From: Onchocerca volvulus
Lineage: Eukaryota > Nematoda > Chromadorea > Rhabditida > Onchocercidae
Assembly: GCA_000499405.2 (NCBI GenBank)
Contig: HG738140.1
Span: 4,424,008-4,488,007, forward strand
Direction of reading: 5' to 3'
Length of the DNA: 64,000 nt
Shown: positions 39,338 to 52,200 of the stretch, piece by piece
Numbering within the stretch: the stretch's first letter is position 1
How the letters are laid out: every line of letters starts with the position of its first letter
Translations under genes and position numbers: made by a program
The notes under the pieces: model-generated
Databases searched by the model: none
What the model was told of the DNA's origin: nothing
The model's input: only the letters and a program-made list of their open reading frames with translations

Positions 39338-39343
39338 AATAAA
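39338..39343 (+). terminator. eIF3g polyadenylation signal (AATAAA)
   Basis: AATAAA about 92 bases after the eIF3g stop, followed by T-rich stretches (39413-39424, 39500-39525). In nematode operons such T-rich sequence precedes the downstream trans-splice site. Confidence 0.6.
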
Positions 39344-39644
39344 ATATGAAATGGGCTTGGTTTTTTGTATGATTTTGATGCGAAGTTTTTCTACCAACAT
39401 TTATTCGAGGAATTTTTTTTTTTTGAGTTATATATTTTTTTAACGTTCCATGAAAGCGAAGTATTTTTTAGTTATAAATTTATCTTTTGCTTATTCTGTT
39501 TTTTTTTTTCTTTTTTTCTTTTTTGAAAAGTACAAAAGGGAAGATAAGTATAGATAGATGGTTAATTTACTTAGTTTATATGTTTTTATAGCTATTTCAG
39601 AAATGTTAAATGAGACAGGTAATAATAAATTTCGTGCTGTAAAT

Positions 39645-39656
39645 TGTATTTTTCAG
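39645..39656 (+). promoter_or_regulatory. Probable trans-splice (spliced-leader) acceptor of ARL2
   Basis: The sequence tgtatttttcag ends 34 bases upstream of the ARL2 ATG and about 315 bases after the eIF3g AATAAA. Position and sequence fit an operon-internal trans-splice site. Confidence 0.55.
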
Positions 39657-39690
39657 AATACGAGTACAAGAATGAAAGTCGATTGCTGAA

Positions 39691-41333
39691 ATGGGTTTCC
39701 TTAAAATTTTGAAGAAACAGCGTTTAAAGGAAAAAGAACTACGAATATTAGTTCTTGGTCTAGATAACGGTGGGAAAACAACTGTACTAAGAAAACTAAA
39801 TGGTGAAGAAATCAATGAAATTGCACCAACTTTCGGTATGTTCAGTATCTGTTCTGAATATTTGCGATCAGCCATCTTGAATGGGCTATAACTATCAACA
39901 GAAATGGTTGAACATGCAGACTTGACAGTTGGGCCAATCATTCAGTCAATTTAAAAAATGAACTTTTCGAAGTTTATATGTGAAGCTTCTTCCAAGTCTT
40001 CAAAAGCCGAAAATCTCATTACTTTTAGGAGTGCAGATCAGTAATTTTGCTAACTCTGTTAAATCGTTTAATTTATTTAATCGGTGTTATAACATTAATT
40101 TTGTAACAGAAACATTAAAACCAGCAAGCTGTCAAATTGTTCGAATATAATTAGTCACCGATTCATTTATTAATGATTACATTCTTTCTAAAACAGATGA
40201 TATATGTCATTAGTTCTGTGTAAATATTATTGAATCATCTTTTACAAGCACAAATTTGCGAAACAGTTGCCTTGATTTGAGCTTAGTTAACTTATTTTTA
40301 TTGTTGTCCACACAACTTAGAATGATTTGCATATTTTGAGATTGAATTTGTTTGTACAGGTTTCAATATCAAAACATTAGAATACAAAAATATGAAGTTG
40401 AATATGTGGGATGTTGGCGGACAGAAAAGTTTGCGGTCATATTGGCGAAATTATTTCGAACAAACAGATGGCGTTATATGGGTGGTTGATTCAGCTGATA
40501 TTGATAGAATGGATGATTGTAAGCGTGAACTTGGTTCATTGCTGGTACGATTTTATGCTGTTCGTATCACTTTTCAAATAAAATGTTGTGCGGTTTTCAC
40601 CTATACTTTCACTATCCTTTAAAAAGAAGAAGAAAGTATTAAGAATTTCAGTTGCAATTGCATGATAGTTTTGAATCTTGTTATGCACTGAATATGTTTC
40701 CGATTCTAACCTTTTGAGTTCGATTGACATTTATTCCTCATTTATTAAGCATGCCATTTTAGTTGGCAGAAGTATACTTTCCTGTAAAATTTATTTTTTT
40801 TTAAGGTTTTAATATCTTTAAGGTGGAAGAACGATTAGCCGGGGCATCACTTTTAGTTCTTGCGAACAAACAAGATTTATCATCCAGTGCAAGTTCGAAA
40901 GAAATTGAGGAGGTTAGAGGTCTTTCATTTTCTTTCCTATGGGATTTGTTTGTCTATTTTTGAAGATTTTGTTATGAACATATAAAGATATTATTAATCT
41001 GATATTATGTCAAATAATATCAGATTTTATTGATCAAAGGATAAGTGGAAAGACCTATTTTCTTAAATTAAGCTTCATGGAAATAATTTATGTTAAAGAT
41101 TGACTCATCCCGTGAAATAAATTTAATAATTTGGTTTTCATAGCCTAGCTTAGTTTTATTTAATTTGAAGCTTTAACTTATTGGTTCAATGCTTGTAGTT
41201 ACTGGGTTTGCGCAATTTGAAGTCACATCATTGGAATATATATGGATGTAGTGCATTTACTGGCGAAAATCTCACTGAAGCAATTGATTGGTTATGTACT
41301 GATATCTCATCTCGGCTGTTTGCATTCGATTAA
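39691..41333 (+). CDS. evl-20: ADP-ribosylation factor-like GTPase 2 (ARL2 / EVL-20)
   Basis: ARL2 is an Arf-family small GTPase that works with tubulin cofactors (TBCD/TBCE) and thereby affects microtubules; C. elegans EVL-20 is needed for microtubule-dependent development. Four exons (39691-39835, 40360-40544, 40823-40912, 41199-41333) encode 184 residues, the standard ARL2 length. Visible motifs are the N-terminal MGFLKILKK helix with Gly2, P-loop GLDNGGKTT, switch [20 protein letters not shown] (the ARL2 signature), and guanine-binding NKQD. The C-terminal half contains [11 protein letters not shown] and ends ISSRLFAFD. One P-loop position is unusual: DNGGKT where ARL2 proteins generally have DNAGKT. 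All junctions are in phase. Confidence 0.97.
40996..41026. repeat. Small inverted repeat in an ARL2 intron
   Basis: Perfect 12-bp arms, aatctgatatta and taatatcagatt, around a 7-base loop. Confidence 0.85.
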
Positions 41334-43355
41334 TTTGTTAAACAGAGCGTTTCTTTTTCTTTTTTTTTTTCTTGTGTTATTTGACATTAGTATATATGCT
41401 ATGTTTTGATTTGTTATGTTTTCTTCCCAATTTAGTTTTCGGAACAATATCCTTAATTCAGATGCTTATTTTCATCAGAATGGAATAATAATATATTACT
41501 ATAGAACGTGAAAAGGATTATATTTAAAGATCGATTAATTTATTAGATTGAAATATCATTTAAATTTCATTAGTATGTGATTCATTGAGTAGGCAGAAAA
41601 CTCCCTGTTCAGTTTTCTCGGAATTTGAAATAGCCCTTTCTTGGTTATTTGGTTTCGACTCTTTTTTTAAAGTTATAATTGCTTTGCTGTAGATGTAAAT
41701 AGATTTTCAATATTCTTAAGATAGTTGTTCGTGATGCTTTCAATATGAAATAGATCAGTACCTTAACCGAAATTTTTTTCCTTCATCCGCTCGTTGATAG
41801 TTGTCATTTATAGACTATTCAGTAGATGTGTAATTACCTGTAAATTAATGTCTATTTTATGCTTCTTTATTGTTGAAGAAATTTTTCTGCAATTGATAAT
41901 TTTCAATCATAAACAATGTTACAACCGAGATCTTATAATGATTTCAAATACTCATGTCTTATACTCAGGACATAGAATTGATGGAAAATATAATTTCTTT
42001 TTTTCTGTGCTATTAAAATAAACTTAAAATATTGCATCTTATAACTTGTATTTATTGGAAGTTTGACTCCAGTACTATTGGTTTATAGCTTTTGATTAAT
42101 CTCTCTTTATTTCTTTTTTTTTTCTTTCTTTTTTTTTTTTCTTCGAACAATTTACTCAAATATTTCGAAACAGGTGGATGGAGTCTATAGATTATTTATC
42201 TGTTCAATAGTGATTTGATGCATCAGTTGCAATTTTAAAATGGAATGGCAAGATGAATATAGTAGATATAATAAGTTACTTTTATATCATATGTTTCATT
42301 TTTGATACATATTGATCTCTTTTTAGAAGTGGACTGTCTTTCAGGTTTCTTCGTTTATTTGTCGTATTTGCCTCTGTATTTTAATCCAGGATGGAATTTA
42401 TTCATTAATTTTTTGGTTCTTGTATGGAAGAAGTGTAAAAAGAAGAAAAGAGCGAAGTATATACATATTCGTCAATACAGGTTAATAATTTCATATTTTC
42501 CGATGCATTTTATCATTAATAATGGAGGAGGTAATATCAGATCTAGTATATACGTGATTAGATGAGATATTTATTACTTAGAGAAAGTTATCAATTTGGG
42601 AAGAAACAATTCATGAAATGTAAAAAGTGAGCATATCAATATTTCTTTAATATCGGTAGAAACATGCCATTCATATTTCCTTATATTAGCAGTAATACTG
42701 AACTAGGATAGAGCTGTATTACTCAAAAAGATCAAATGTCCACCGTGCATGTAAACATAATGAAAGTAGGAAGCTTATGACATTAATCAATTATTTTCAA
42801 ACCACTGCGTTTTATCTACTGATTTCCGTAGGCCAGAGATGATCAGAATTCTGGCTTCTTGTCAGTGACATTATCATTTAATTTGTTTAATTTGTGGATA
42901 ATTGTGCTGTTTTCTTTCAATATTGTCTACCACAGTGTGATTATCAGTTGCTCGTTTAAAACAGATTCAGAGATACTTGTATATACATTGTTTTGATTTT
43001 TATAGTTTCTTTCTATGTTAATTAATCATTAGTAGCAACATGATGATTGATCTTATCGGGACCAATTTAATTTCATTTATCACTATCATATTTATTGTAA
43101 TTACTGTTTTTTTTTTTTTTTTTTTATTTGTATTACTTCCCTTGTCAGCAATTTAACATAGAATAGATTCAAACAAATGGTTTAATAATTGTTGTTTTCA
43201 TCCGAAAATCGATGCATTTATAACTTTTATATTCTTTAATTTTTGTTTCATTAAATAACTCTATAGTTTTGGCAATCAGATCTATGACATTTTGAGTCTA
43301 GTAATTTATAATAATATGCTGTTGTGTAATCTTCCGGTCAATTTCGATCTTTAAA
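41334..43355. other. Intergenic region between ARL2 and the NBR1-like gene
   Basis: Holds the ARL2 3' UTR and AT-rich spacer with T runs near 42117-42140 and 43107-43125. No gene is supported; the few open frames have no coding character. Confidence 0.55.
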
Positions 43356-46300
43356 ATGTTAATTGTGCAATGTTCAAACAATTGGGAAGCTTTGACTGAT
43401 TTTCAGAAACTGACAGGCTCAGAAGATATGCATTTGGTTATAGAGAAATACCGAAATTTAGTGAATACCACGCAACCATCTGAACCAATTTTGGTACCTT
43501 TCATGCGATACAGTCGAGAATGTATAGTTAGTGCGATAATGGAATTCATAAATTATAACTTCATAATGGATAGTCCTCCGAAATATCGCGATTCTGAAGG
43601 AGATATGGTTCTCTTGGAAACACGAGAAGCTTTTGAGGTATTGTCTAGTACAATTTATACTCTCGACATATCGTGGAAACAAGGTAATTAGTAATGAAAC
43701 TTCAGGGAAATGCGGTTATATACATCATATCATTTCAACTATCTCTTTAATCAGATCATTGTTGTTTATATTGCTTGCCTATAAATGGTTAACAGATGAG
43801 AGGATTAGTATTGAGATTTTTTTGAATTTTTTAGAAATTTTGTTCTACCGTACTTCAGCTAGTAGTATGCAATCTGACAGTGCAGTGATAAGCAAGTAAC
43901 TATTAACTTTGTTTTTTATTAGGGTATGAAATTTCAAAAAGATTTATCATAAATATTTCGGGTATATCGTTTTTCATTTGTTTTAGGCTGCCGTCGATGA
44001 TGTAATGCAGACACCAATGAAATTATTCATAGTTCATGTGGATGGTTTCTACAAATCTGAATTACCGAAGGAGCAGGATATTGAAATACCTATGACTGTG
44101 AGTTATTTTGCGCTGTGATATTCATTTTCTTATATTTTGAGTTTATTCTTAAAGTGAACTGTTTAGAAGGCCAAAATTGTTCGGTGGTTATTATCTAAGA
44201 ATATTGATTGAATTTAATTTCTGATTATGTAAAATTTGATATAATTTTACATCAAATTTTGCAGAAACAGGCTAGCTTTTTATGTGATGCTTACACGACG
44301 AATGATTCGCATATCATTGTAATGGATCGGGTAAATTTGCTTTAATAATTTTTTCATATGAATGTTTTATTTGCATGTTATCTGCAAATCTGTCATATTA
44401 TATTCAGTAGTTAGGAGAAGTTATTGGGGAACAAAATTTGATCGAATTGCAGTTTAGGACTAGAGATTGATTGGATTGAAAACTGCTTCTTAATATTGTG
44501 ATTCTGCTAAGTTAGCAATAGACTTTCTTGGATTTATATAATATTATACACAATATCGCGCTTAAACAATATTAAAGAAAATGAGCAATACACGGTAAAT
44601 GTAACATTCGTCTCCTGCTGATTTTTCGCTCATGCTCCGTTGAGATCGTTTTTAATATTGGATTGGGATTGAATTTTTGCTGATATTATTATTTACAAAA
44701 GTTGCTGTTGAAGAAATTGCTCCTGTTGGAAACATTGATATAGAAGGAGCTGATTTTGTTGAAAAAGCTGATGTTGAAAGGATTGTTCGTGTTGAAGATA
44801 CCAGTATTGAAAAACTGATCGCGTTGAAATTAACAATATTGAACGGATTGATTCTGTTGAAGACTGCTTGGCTGATGACTGATTTTGAAAAGACGTTGCA
44901 AAGACTGCTTGCGTTGAAGACACCATCCGATGTCACTAAATCTAAGATCCAAAAAGCCTCCAAAAGCTCCCTTTTTATATTGATCATTCTTGGTATTGAT
45001 AGTGGGCGAAGGTTAACAACGCATTAGTCATACAAAAGATTGGTGAGAACTAAGGATAAGGTGGACAATCCTCACAAATTTCACTCCTTGTAACATTCTT
45101 GGCAATGAACATCTCCACATTTCACAATACCCAGAAGTTCTGTTAGTAAATCAAAAAATGAGAGAATAAAAGTCTTTGTGTCGACAAATTCATTATCAGC
45201 ATTTGTCATTTATCGATGTTATTTATCGATGACTCATTTGTCTGAGGAATATTACAGATTTTTCCTTTATAGATTAGATTATTTTCATTTTATTTATATT
45301 ATAAAATATTCTGCGTTTTACGGATAGAAGCGTCGTGTTACGAAAAAATGCGATATTTCTTTAGAAGACGTTGAATAAACTATGATTCTAAGCGGGAGTA
45401 GTTCTTTCAGTTAATAAAACGATATAATGACTGGTATGTATTTTTCAGTGTGCAGTTGCATTTTCATCTGATAATGTAATACGTTGAGTATTTGAATCTT
45501 GATACATACTTCCATCGATCTTGTTTTAAATATTGTTAAATATCAAATCTTCTCTTTTTTATTTTTTGGTTTGTGTGTTATAGATGATGAAAAGGATCAA
45601 GCAGGAAGTAAGTAAACAAATTGTCCGACACCCAATAATCAGTAAACTAGCAGGACTTATGAATGAACTTGAAAAACAAAAAGCTTATCTTTATAAAGTG
45701 TGTTACAATGAACAAAAATCTACTCAAAGTATGGTTTTGTTTTTTTTTTTCTTTTTCTTTTTTCATTTATAAAGAAGTGATTAATTGAAGCTTAATCAAT
45801 TGATAAGGAAGTATATCGGTCTTATTGAGTATGATTCAAATATTTTTTTCGCGGAATTAATCCTGATTTTATTTGATATGGAAATATGCAACCAATAGAA
45901 AACATATGAACTACATTGTAATCCAGTCTCCGCATAAGTAAATAATTCACCATCTGTGCATTTCAGTTTAGCATAAATTGTTAGAACTTTCAAATCCAAA
46001 ATTTTCATTCTTATTATAATTTAGCATTTCAAGCAAATATATATGACGAAGCTACAGTTGCTTCATCGTCATCAACATCCCTTGAAAATCAAAGTTCTTC
46101 GAAGATATTACTTGGAAAGGATGATACTGTTGTCTTTCAATTAGTTGATGAAAGCCCAGTTTGGGATGTGAAAGCAATTTATGAAAGGAAAACTATACCT
46201 TTAACGAAATGGGAAAATCCTGTAAGTTTTGATTGGATGATTTTATGAAAAAGTGACATGAGAAAGGTGTTCAGAAATAGATTTCGAATAATTGTTTTTC

Positions 46301-48107
46301 ACAAGAAAAATCAATTTCTTGATCAAATCGATAATTTTCGTAAAAAATATTTTAGAGTTCATCTGATTTGCTAAAAACTGCACGTGAAGGAGAAGGGATT
46401 TTCTCTAAACGTTGGGTTCTTCGTCGATTTGCTTGCAGAAGATGGGAAAATGTTTCGGTTATTCTTTTTTAATTTTCATAGTTTGCAAGAAGTATTGTAC
46501 CATTGATTACATATGTTTGATTTCTTACCATGAAAATAGCGCTACTAACAGTAGTGGTTAATGAGTTTAATCATATTTTCATCATCAGTGGTGTAAGCAG
46601 ATGACGCTGCAGTTGTATTTCCGTGATATTTTGACATTTGGTTTATTTTCCTTGAAGTTTATTGGGGTTTTCTGAGAATATAAGTAGAAAGTACCAAAAA
46701 ATATTTGATTTTGCTATTGTTTTCCATCTGGTTTAGTTAGGAATTTCACAAATAACCATTCGATACCGATTTTAATTCACTTTCATTCATAATTTCCCAT
46801 AATGATTTAATGAACCTTCAAAAGTGAAGATTTAGTGAAGCTTTTAAATGATTTAGTGAACCTTCAAAAATTCCAGGAATGCTTCCAAGTTTCATTTTAA
46901 ATTGTAGTTTGCTTCCGGAATTTAATTGTTGATATCTTAGGATCTGTAATCTTTTTCCGATAATAACTACTGAAGTTGTTGCGGAATTTCAAAATTAGAA
47001 AAAGAAAAAGGTTGTAAGATCTCATTGTCTTTCAGTTTTATTTGATTAGTAAGGTGATAATTATTAACAACATATCAAAGTTATTTAAAACACATTTTCT
47101 CTGTTAATTTGAAATTTCAGATAATTAATGAAACGATGTCTGATATGTTAGAAATACATCGTTCAAAGATGACTGTAACGAATTTGCCAGAAAAAGGCCA
47201 AATTGTTGATTTCACTGTGTGGGTGAAATGTTTGGCTTCAACGGGATATTTCTGTGCAACTTGGCGGCTTCATAAAATGATTGATAACGGTAGAGATTCG
47301 ATTCCTGAAGGGCCAAGTCTAATGTTTGAAATTTTTGTGAATCCATTCATTGATGAAAATTTTACTCTCGAGAGGCCTCTCTTTACTAATGTATGTTTTA
47401 TTTTATTGCTATTGTTTTTTATCACTTATATTTTCATCATTCAACTTTATGCTGGAAGTTGGAGGGGCACATAGCAATCCAAAATAACATTTATTGATGA
47501 GGCATTTCATAGTGATGTTAGGTATTGGCAATATTAATTTTACTAATCAAAATTCGATATATCATTAAAGAAGATGGCAGCATTAAGTTTTGCTATGCCG
47601 TACGAATTGACCCACTAAGTCATTACATCATTCTGATCGTTGTTTTTAAGTAATATTTAGAACTAGACGCATAATAAGATTATCTGAAATAAATGTAAAC
47701 ATATCTTAGGAATTGGATTCGTTTTCATATTATGACAGAATCAAGGATGAGGAACCAAATGTCGATGTATATATTTTTTTTCTTATTCATTATTAATAAT
47801 TATACTTTAATCTTAACTAATATCTTTGGTTGAATACTGTCTTTCTAATCAATTTCAAAATAGGAGTGAAGAATTTGAAGTTTAAAAAGTAACTTGCTCA
47901 ATTTCAAGTATATAGCTTATAAATTTGGATACATGAGCTTTGAAAAATCCTCAATTTCAGATTGTTCACGAATTGGTAGAGTTTATACGTTTTCAATTTC
48001 AGGATACTCAGGAACTGGAAGAATTAGCGAGCTCCGGATCGGTTTCAGCATCTGATTATGAAGTAATTGATGGCGGAGAAACTATGAGCGATTCTGAGAA
48101 GCAATGA
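43356..48107 (+). CDS. NBR1-like protein (PB1-like domain, FW domain, candidate LIR)
   Basis: Candidate selective-autophagy adaptor of the NBR1 type. Nine exons (43356-43637, 43987-44097, 44265-44330, 45584-45728, 46025-46221, 46356-46457, 47121-47390, 47710-47766, 48003-48107) give 1335 bases, 444 residues. Residues 1-118 resemble a PB1 domain: the acidic stretch KYRDSEGDMVLLE matches the OPCA motif and is followed by KLFIVHV. Residues about 270-385 resemble the four-tryptophan FW domain, with KRWVLRRFACRRWENV, later YFCATWRLH and a terminal FEIFVNPF; NBR1 has equivalents of each. Near the C-terminus, acidic SDYEVID (Tyr429 to Ile432) fits a LIR motif. No zinc-coordinating ZZ domain is visible between PB1 and FW, and no UBA domain follows. 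ILRUN is another FW protein but lacks PB1. Gene structure is well supported; family assignment is moderate. Confidence 0.7.
44690..44930. repeat. Degenerate GTTGAA-N9 (about 15-bp) periodic repeat in an intron
   Basis: The motif gttgaa or ttgaa recurs about every 15-18 bases. The period keeps frames open on both strands (a Val-Glu-rich frame on plus; Gln- and Ser-rich frames on minus). It lies in the NBR1-like gene's 1.25-kb intron (44331-45583) and lacks coding-like splice context. Confidence 0.7.
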
Positions 48108-49217
48108 GTGAATTTAAATGAATCTAATAACCAAGATATCATTTGCTTGTTTTGGTGTAGACTGTGTATTTCATAAAATTTTTGAAATGAAATATATTTT
48201 AAAAAAAAGAGAGAAATGTATTTTTCTGTATTTAAAACTGCTTTCAGATATGGTCATATTTTAATTTATTGTCTTCGGAAAATGTATATTTTATCTTAAT
48301 ACATATCGTTTAAATTCAGCAGAATTTAGGCAATTTCTGTTTGAGATTTGTAGCTGAGTTTTAGATTTGGCACTTCCAATCTCAACAATGCATGGTTTTT
48401 TTTTCTTTTATTTTAAACTTTATTTTATGTATTTGTTTTGATTTGTATCATATGATTGCTTTTTGACTGTATAGATCAATTTTATATATTTAGAATTTAA
48501 TCTTAAGTATGCTTAATTCTGCGAGTTTACCACTTCAACTTAATGTCCTTCATTTGAAGATCAATCATATTTAATTTCCTGCCATCACTTGATTGGATTT
48601 AATTTATTTTGCAACTGACCCCATGTTTTTCCTTAACATTTCGCAGAACTATAATTGATGTTCTGTAGTTCAAATATATGCGTATTATGTCTTGTTATAG
48701 TATGATTGACCTCAATCTCCCTCTCTCTCTATCTCTTGTACATTTCACAATGCTATAATTGACATTCATAATGTATGTTTTATTATAGCATAATTAATTG
48801 ACTTCAAAATTATGTCTTGTGCATTTTATTATGTTACATTCATTCATATATCATGTATATATCCTGTTATGAATTGATTGCAGATCAAGCATAATTGACT
48901 GACGACCTCTTTATAATTATTCTCGATACATTTCGCTGTGGTATAATTAACGTCGAAGATGGAAAAAGCTTTTTGATAGAAGGTGGAATAAGTTATTCTC
49001 AATTATTTTGTTTAGCGAAATTTTTAATAACCAAAATATTCCAATTTTTTTTTTTCCAGCCTCTTATATGCCTGATGATACAAATTGATGGATATGATCT
49101 CAAGTCGTTTACTTTTTCAGTTTCAGTCGTTCCGATTAGTTTTGCATTATTTGCCCATCGAAAGTTTTATGCTATATGATAACATTTAATCTTATTTATC
49201 TGTTAAAAATATATGCA
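48108..49217. other. Region between convergent NBR1-like and bHLH-PAS genes, with degenerate repeats
   Basis: Contains both 3' UTRs. From about 48635 to 48960, units with a 'catttc.c..tataattga' phrase (near 48640, 48743, 48825 and 48927) recur at roughly 80-100 bp. No gene seen. Confidence 0.5.
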
Positions 49218-52200
49218 TTATAAGTCTAAATAAAGAGAGGCTGAAGTTGGTGCAACTTTATAGAAAAGATTTGAATATTCTCCAAGTGTACTTTCAGGAA
49301 TATCTTCTACAGCATCAAGTTGTATGATCGCTAATGTCATATCGCTCTCTCTTTTGCTGCAATTTTAAACATTTCAAAGAGTGAATCATATTTAGATGAA
49401 AATATCATTTTAAGAATATCTTCTACGATATAATTAACGCAATTTAATTTATATTTAAAGTTTAAATATTTCCGAAAATATTAAGTATCTAAATATATTG
49501 TCAAATAAGCAGTAAAAATATAACACTGTTACATTTTTATGTATAAACAAGTTTAGCAAAAAGTTGTTTTGTTTTTTCTTTTTTTTTTTTTTTTTTTTCA
49601 TAAAGCTTTTTATTATTATAAATTTAAGTAAAAATTATAAGATCACTTAAAGATATTTTAATTGCTCGATTTTTTTTTCCATTCTAGAGGAAAATATAGC
49701 TAAGATAATTAAAAATAATTACCTAAAAATTTCGGTTATAGCTACAATGCAATGTGTAACAGTTGCGCGTAACATCGGTACGATGCAAAATTGACTTTGA
49801 GCCCAAACATATCCTCGTATACGATGTAATAATCGATAATATCCGGTTGTTGATTGATTTTTTTGTAATACTGAAAGTATGATAAATATGAAATAAATAA
49901 TTAAAAAAGAATATAAATATGTTTAACTATTAATTAATAAAAAAATATCTGCTATAAGTTATAGAAATCATAAATTAATAAAAATTATAGCAGATATTTT
50001 TATATCAATTATAGCTAAGTATATTTTTTTCAATTATATTTTATAAAGAATAGATGATCCTTACATATTACAGAAATCATTTGAGATCTTTAAAATCGAT
50101 ATATTAACATGTTTTCTGTATTTCAGGATGCTAAATTATGTCAAATAATATCATGAGAAATTAAGTAATTTTGTAAATAATTCTTACAAATAAGTACACT
50201 AAGTAATTCCATGCATGGATTCTTAAAAGTTAACGCTTATCAGATGATAATATGATAAGAATTATTTAATAATTCTATAATAGAATTATTTAGATGATTC
50301 GAATTTGCGTAATATCTTAAGACTAAGATGATATAATCACAAATTAATATGAATAATTTGAATTCAAATTTAATGCATACAGATTTTATGAGCCTTTTCG
50401 ATTGTATGCGCATCTTCCAGAAGTACCATTTGATATAAGGATGTGTCAAGAAGAGAAGAAGCACCGAAACCAGTAAGTGCTGTTACTCTTTAAAAGTTAG
50501 AAAGAATTAAAAATAAAATTAAAACTTTGATTTAGAAAGTATACGAAATTTGAAAAAATCCTCGCAAAAACAAGGATTTGAAATTTAGATTTAGAAAAAT
50601 GACTTTAAATGCGCCAATTTGAATCGTTAATTAGGAAATATACAAAATACTGAAAGTGTTCCTTTAAAATATAATCAGTTTAGGAAAAAATTTTTGATAT
50701 TTTAATAACCTTGAATCAACAAAAATAATATTTAAATCCAATCGAGCTCGAAACATGAATGTTGATGGTGAAAGTTTCAGTTCGGTAATACCACTTCGTG
50801 TAAGCATATATCCGACAGCTAATAAACCCATATTTGTAATTTTTTCTCCATCGTGACAAATTTTCGAATAACCCCAACAGCTGATCGTCTACAAATGATA
50901 CACCGGTCAATTACTGATAATTGTTAATGAAAATTGATTAGATAATTTCTGATTTAAACTAGAAAAATATATAGAATGTAAATAATGGCAAGGTTTTTGA
51001 ATAATCTAAACAATTGATCATCTATAAATGATATCGCAAAAGAAATGGGTTAATTGTTAGGTAGCCATTAAATTAAAGGCTAATTAGAAAATTTTCAGTT
51101 TGGGTTTGAAAAAGCAACTGAAATATGAATTTATGGATTACTCAGAATTTAAAAATAATGAAAATATAAATTGAAAAAATCAAATAATTTTTTTAAAATC
51201 AATTCTTGTAGCATTATTAAATATTAATTAGACGATGTTTAGTTTAAATTAGAAAAGTGATCGAATATCGATAATAATGTACCAATGTTTTTTATTATTT
51301 ATTCTAATATCTATGGAAAAGAAGATATTGATAATATATTTCCAAAGTAACTAAAGAAATTATTTCAAAAATTAAAGTAATTCAAAAGTGATAATTTATC
51401 TGAAATTCGTGGTATATTTAAATTAATCAAATAAAATGGATTACTAAATTGAATACGAAATAAAATGAAACTTTTATAAATTTTAATTTAATGATTAACA
51501 TGATGATATGAATTAATTTTTTTAAATTAATTACTCCAAAAAAAAACAAATTTTCTTTTTTTTCAGAAAACCTTATATCCATTATAAATAATTCCAGCAT
51601 TTCGTTTAGGTAAAACACATTTTAGTCGTATGGAAAACATTCGTTCTATTTCATCATTATACGATTGATTAATATTGATAAAATTATCATTGTTGTTATT
51701 GTTCGTTGTAAATTGAGTAGTAGAATGGAAATCAATATTGGATAGAATAAATCGTAATTCTAGTTCATCATCAGGATGAAGAAAATCGAATATCGATGAA
51801 CCAATTAATTCGACCTTTAAAAGAAAAAAAACTAAAAGAAAAAATGAATCATAAAATTTTGAATTTTCAAGAATTTTAAGATTTAAAAATTTTGCAAAAA
51901 ATCAAAAATTTGACTCTCTTTTTTTTTCATTATTTAAAAATAATCAAAGTTTAAAAATTTTATTTGATATTAGTAATTTAATGAATCTACCACTGTTTGC
52001 TGCTATAGATTTTTAGAAATATAAAGATGAAATTATTTTAAATGTGTAGTTTAAATGATTTGATCATAAAATAATGAAGATACGATTCAATGACATTTTA
52101 AATCAACAACAAATAAACATATTTTAATTAATTAAATTCTTTTTTTATATTAATTAAATATGTATCAAGAAAATAAATAGGCTAAAGGACATGCTTTGAT

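Noticed and set aside
48895..49179. 94-codon plus-strand frame between the convergent genes
   Set aside because: Hydrophobic, T-run derived, within degenerate repeats and without homology.
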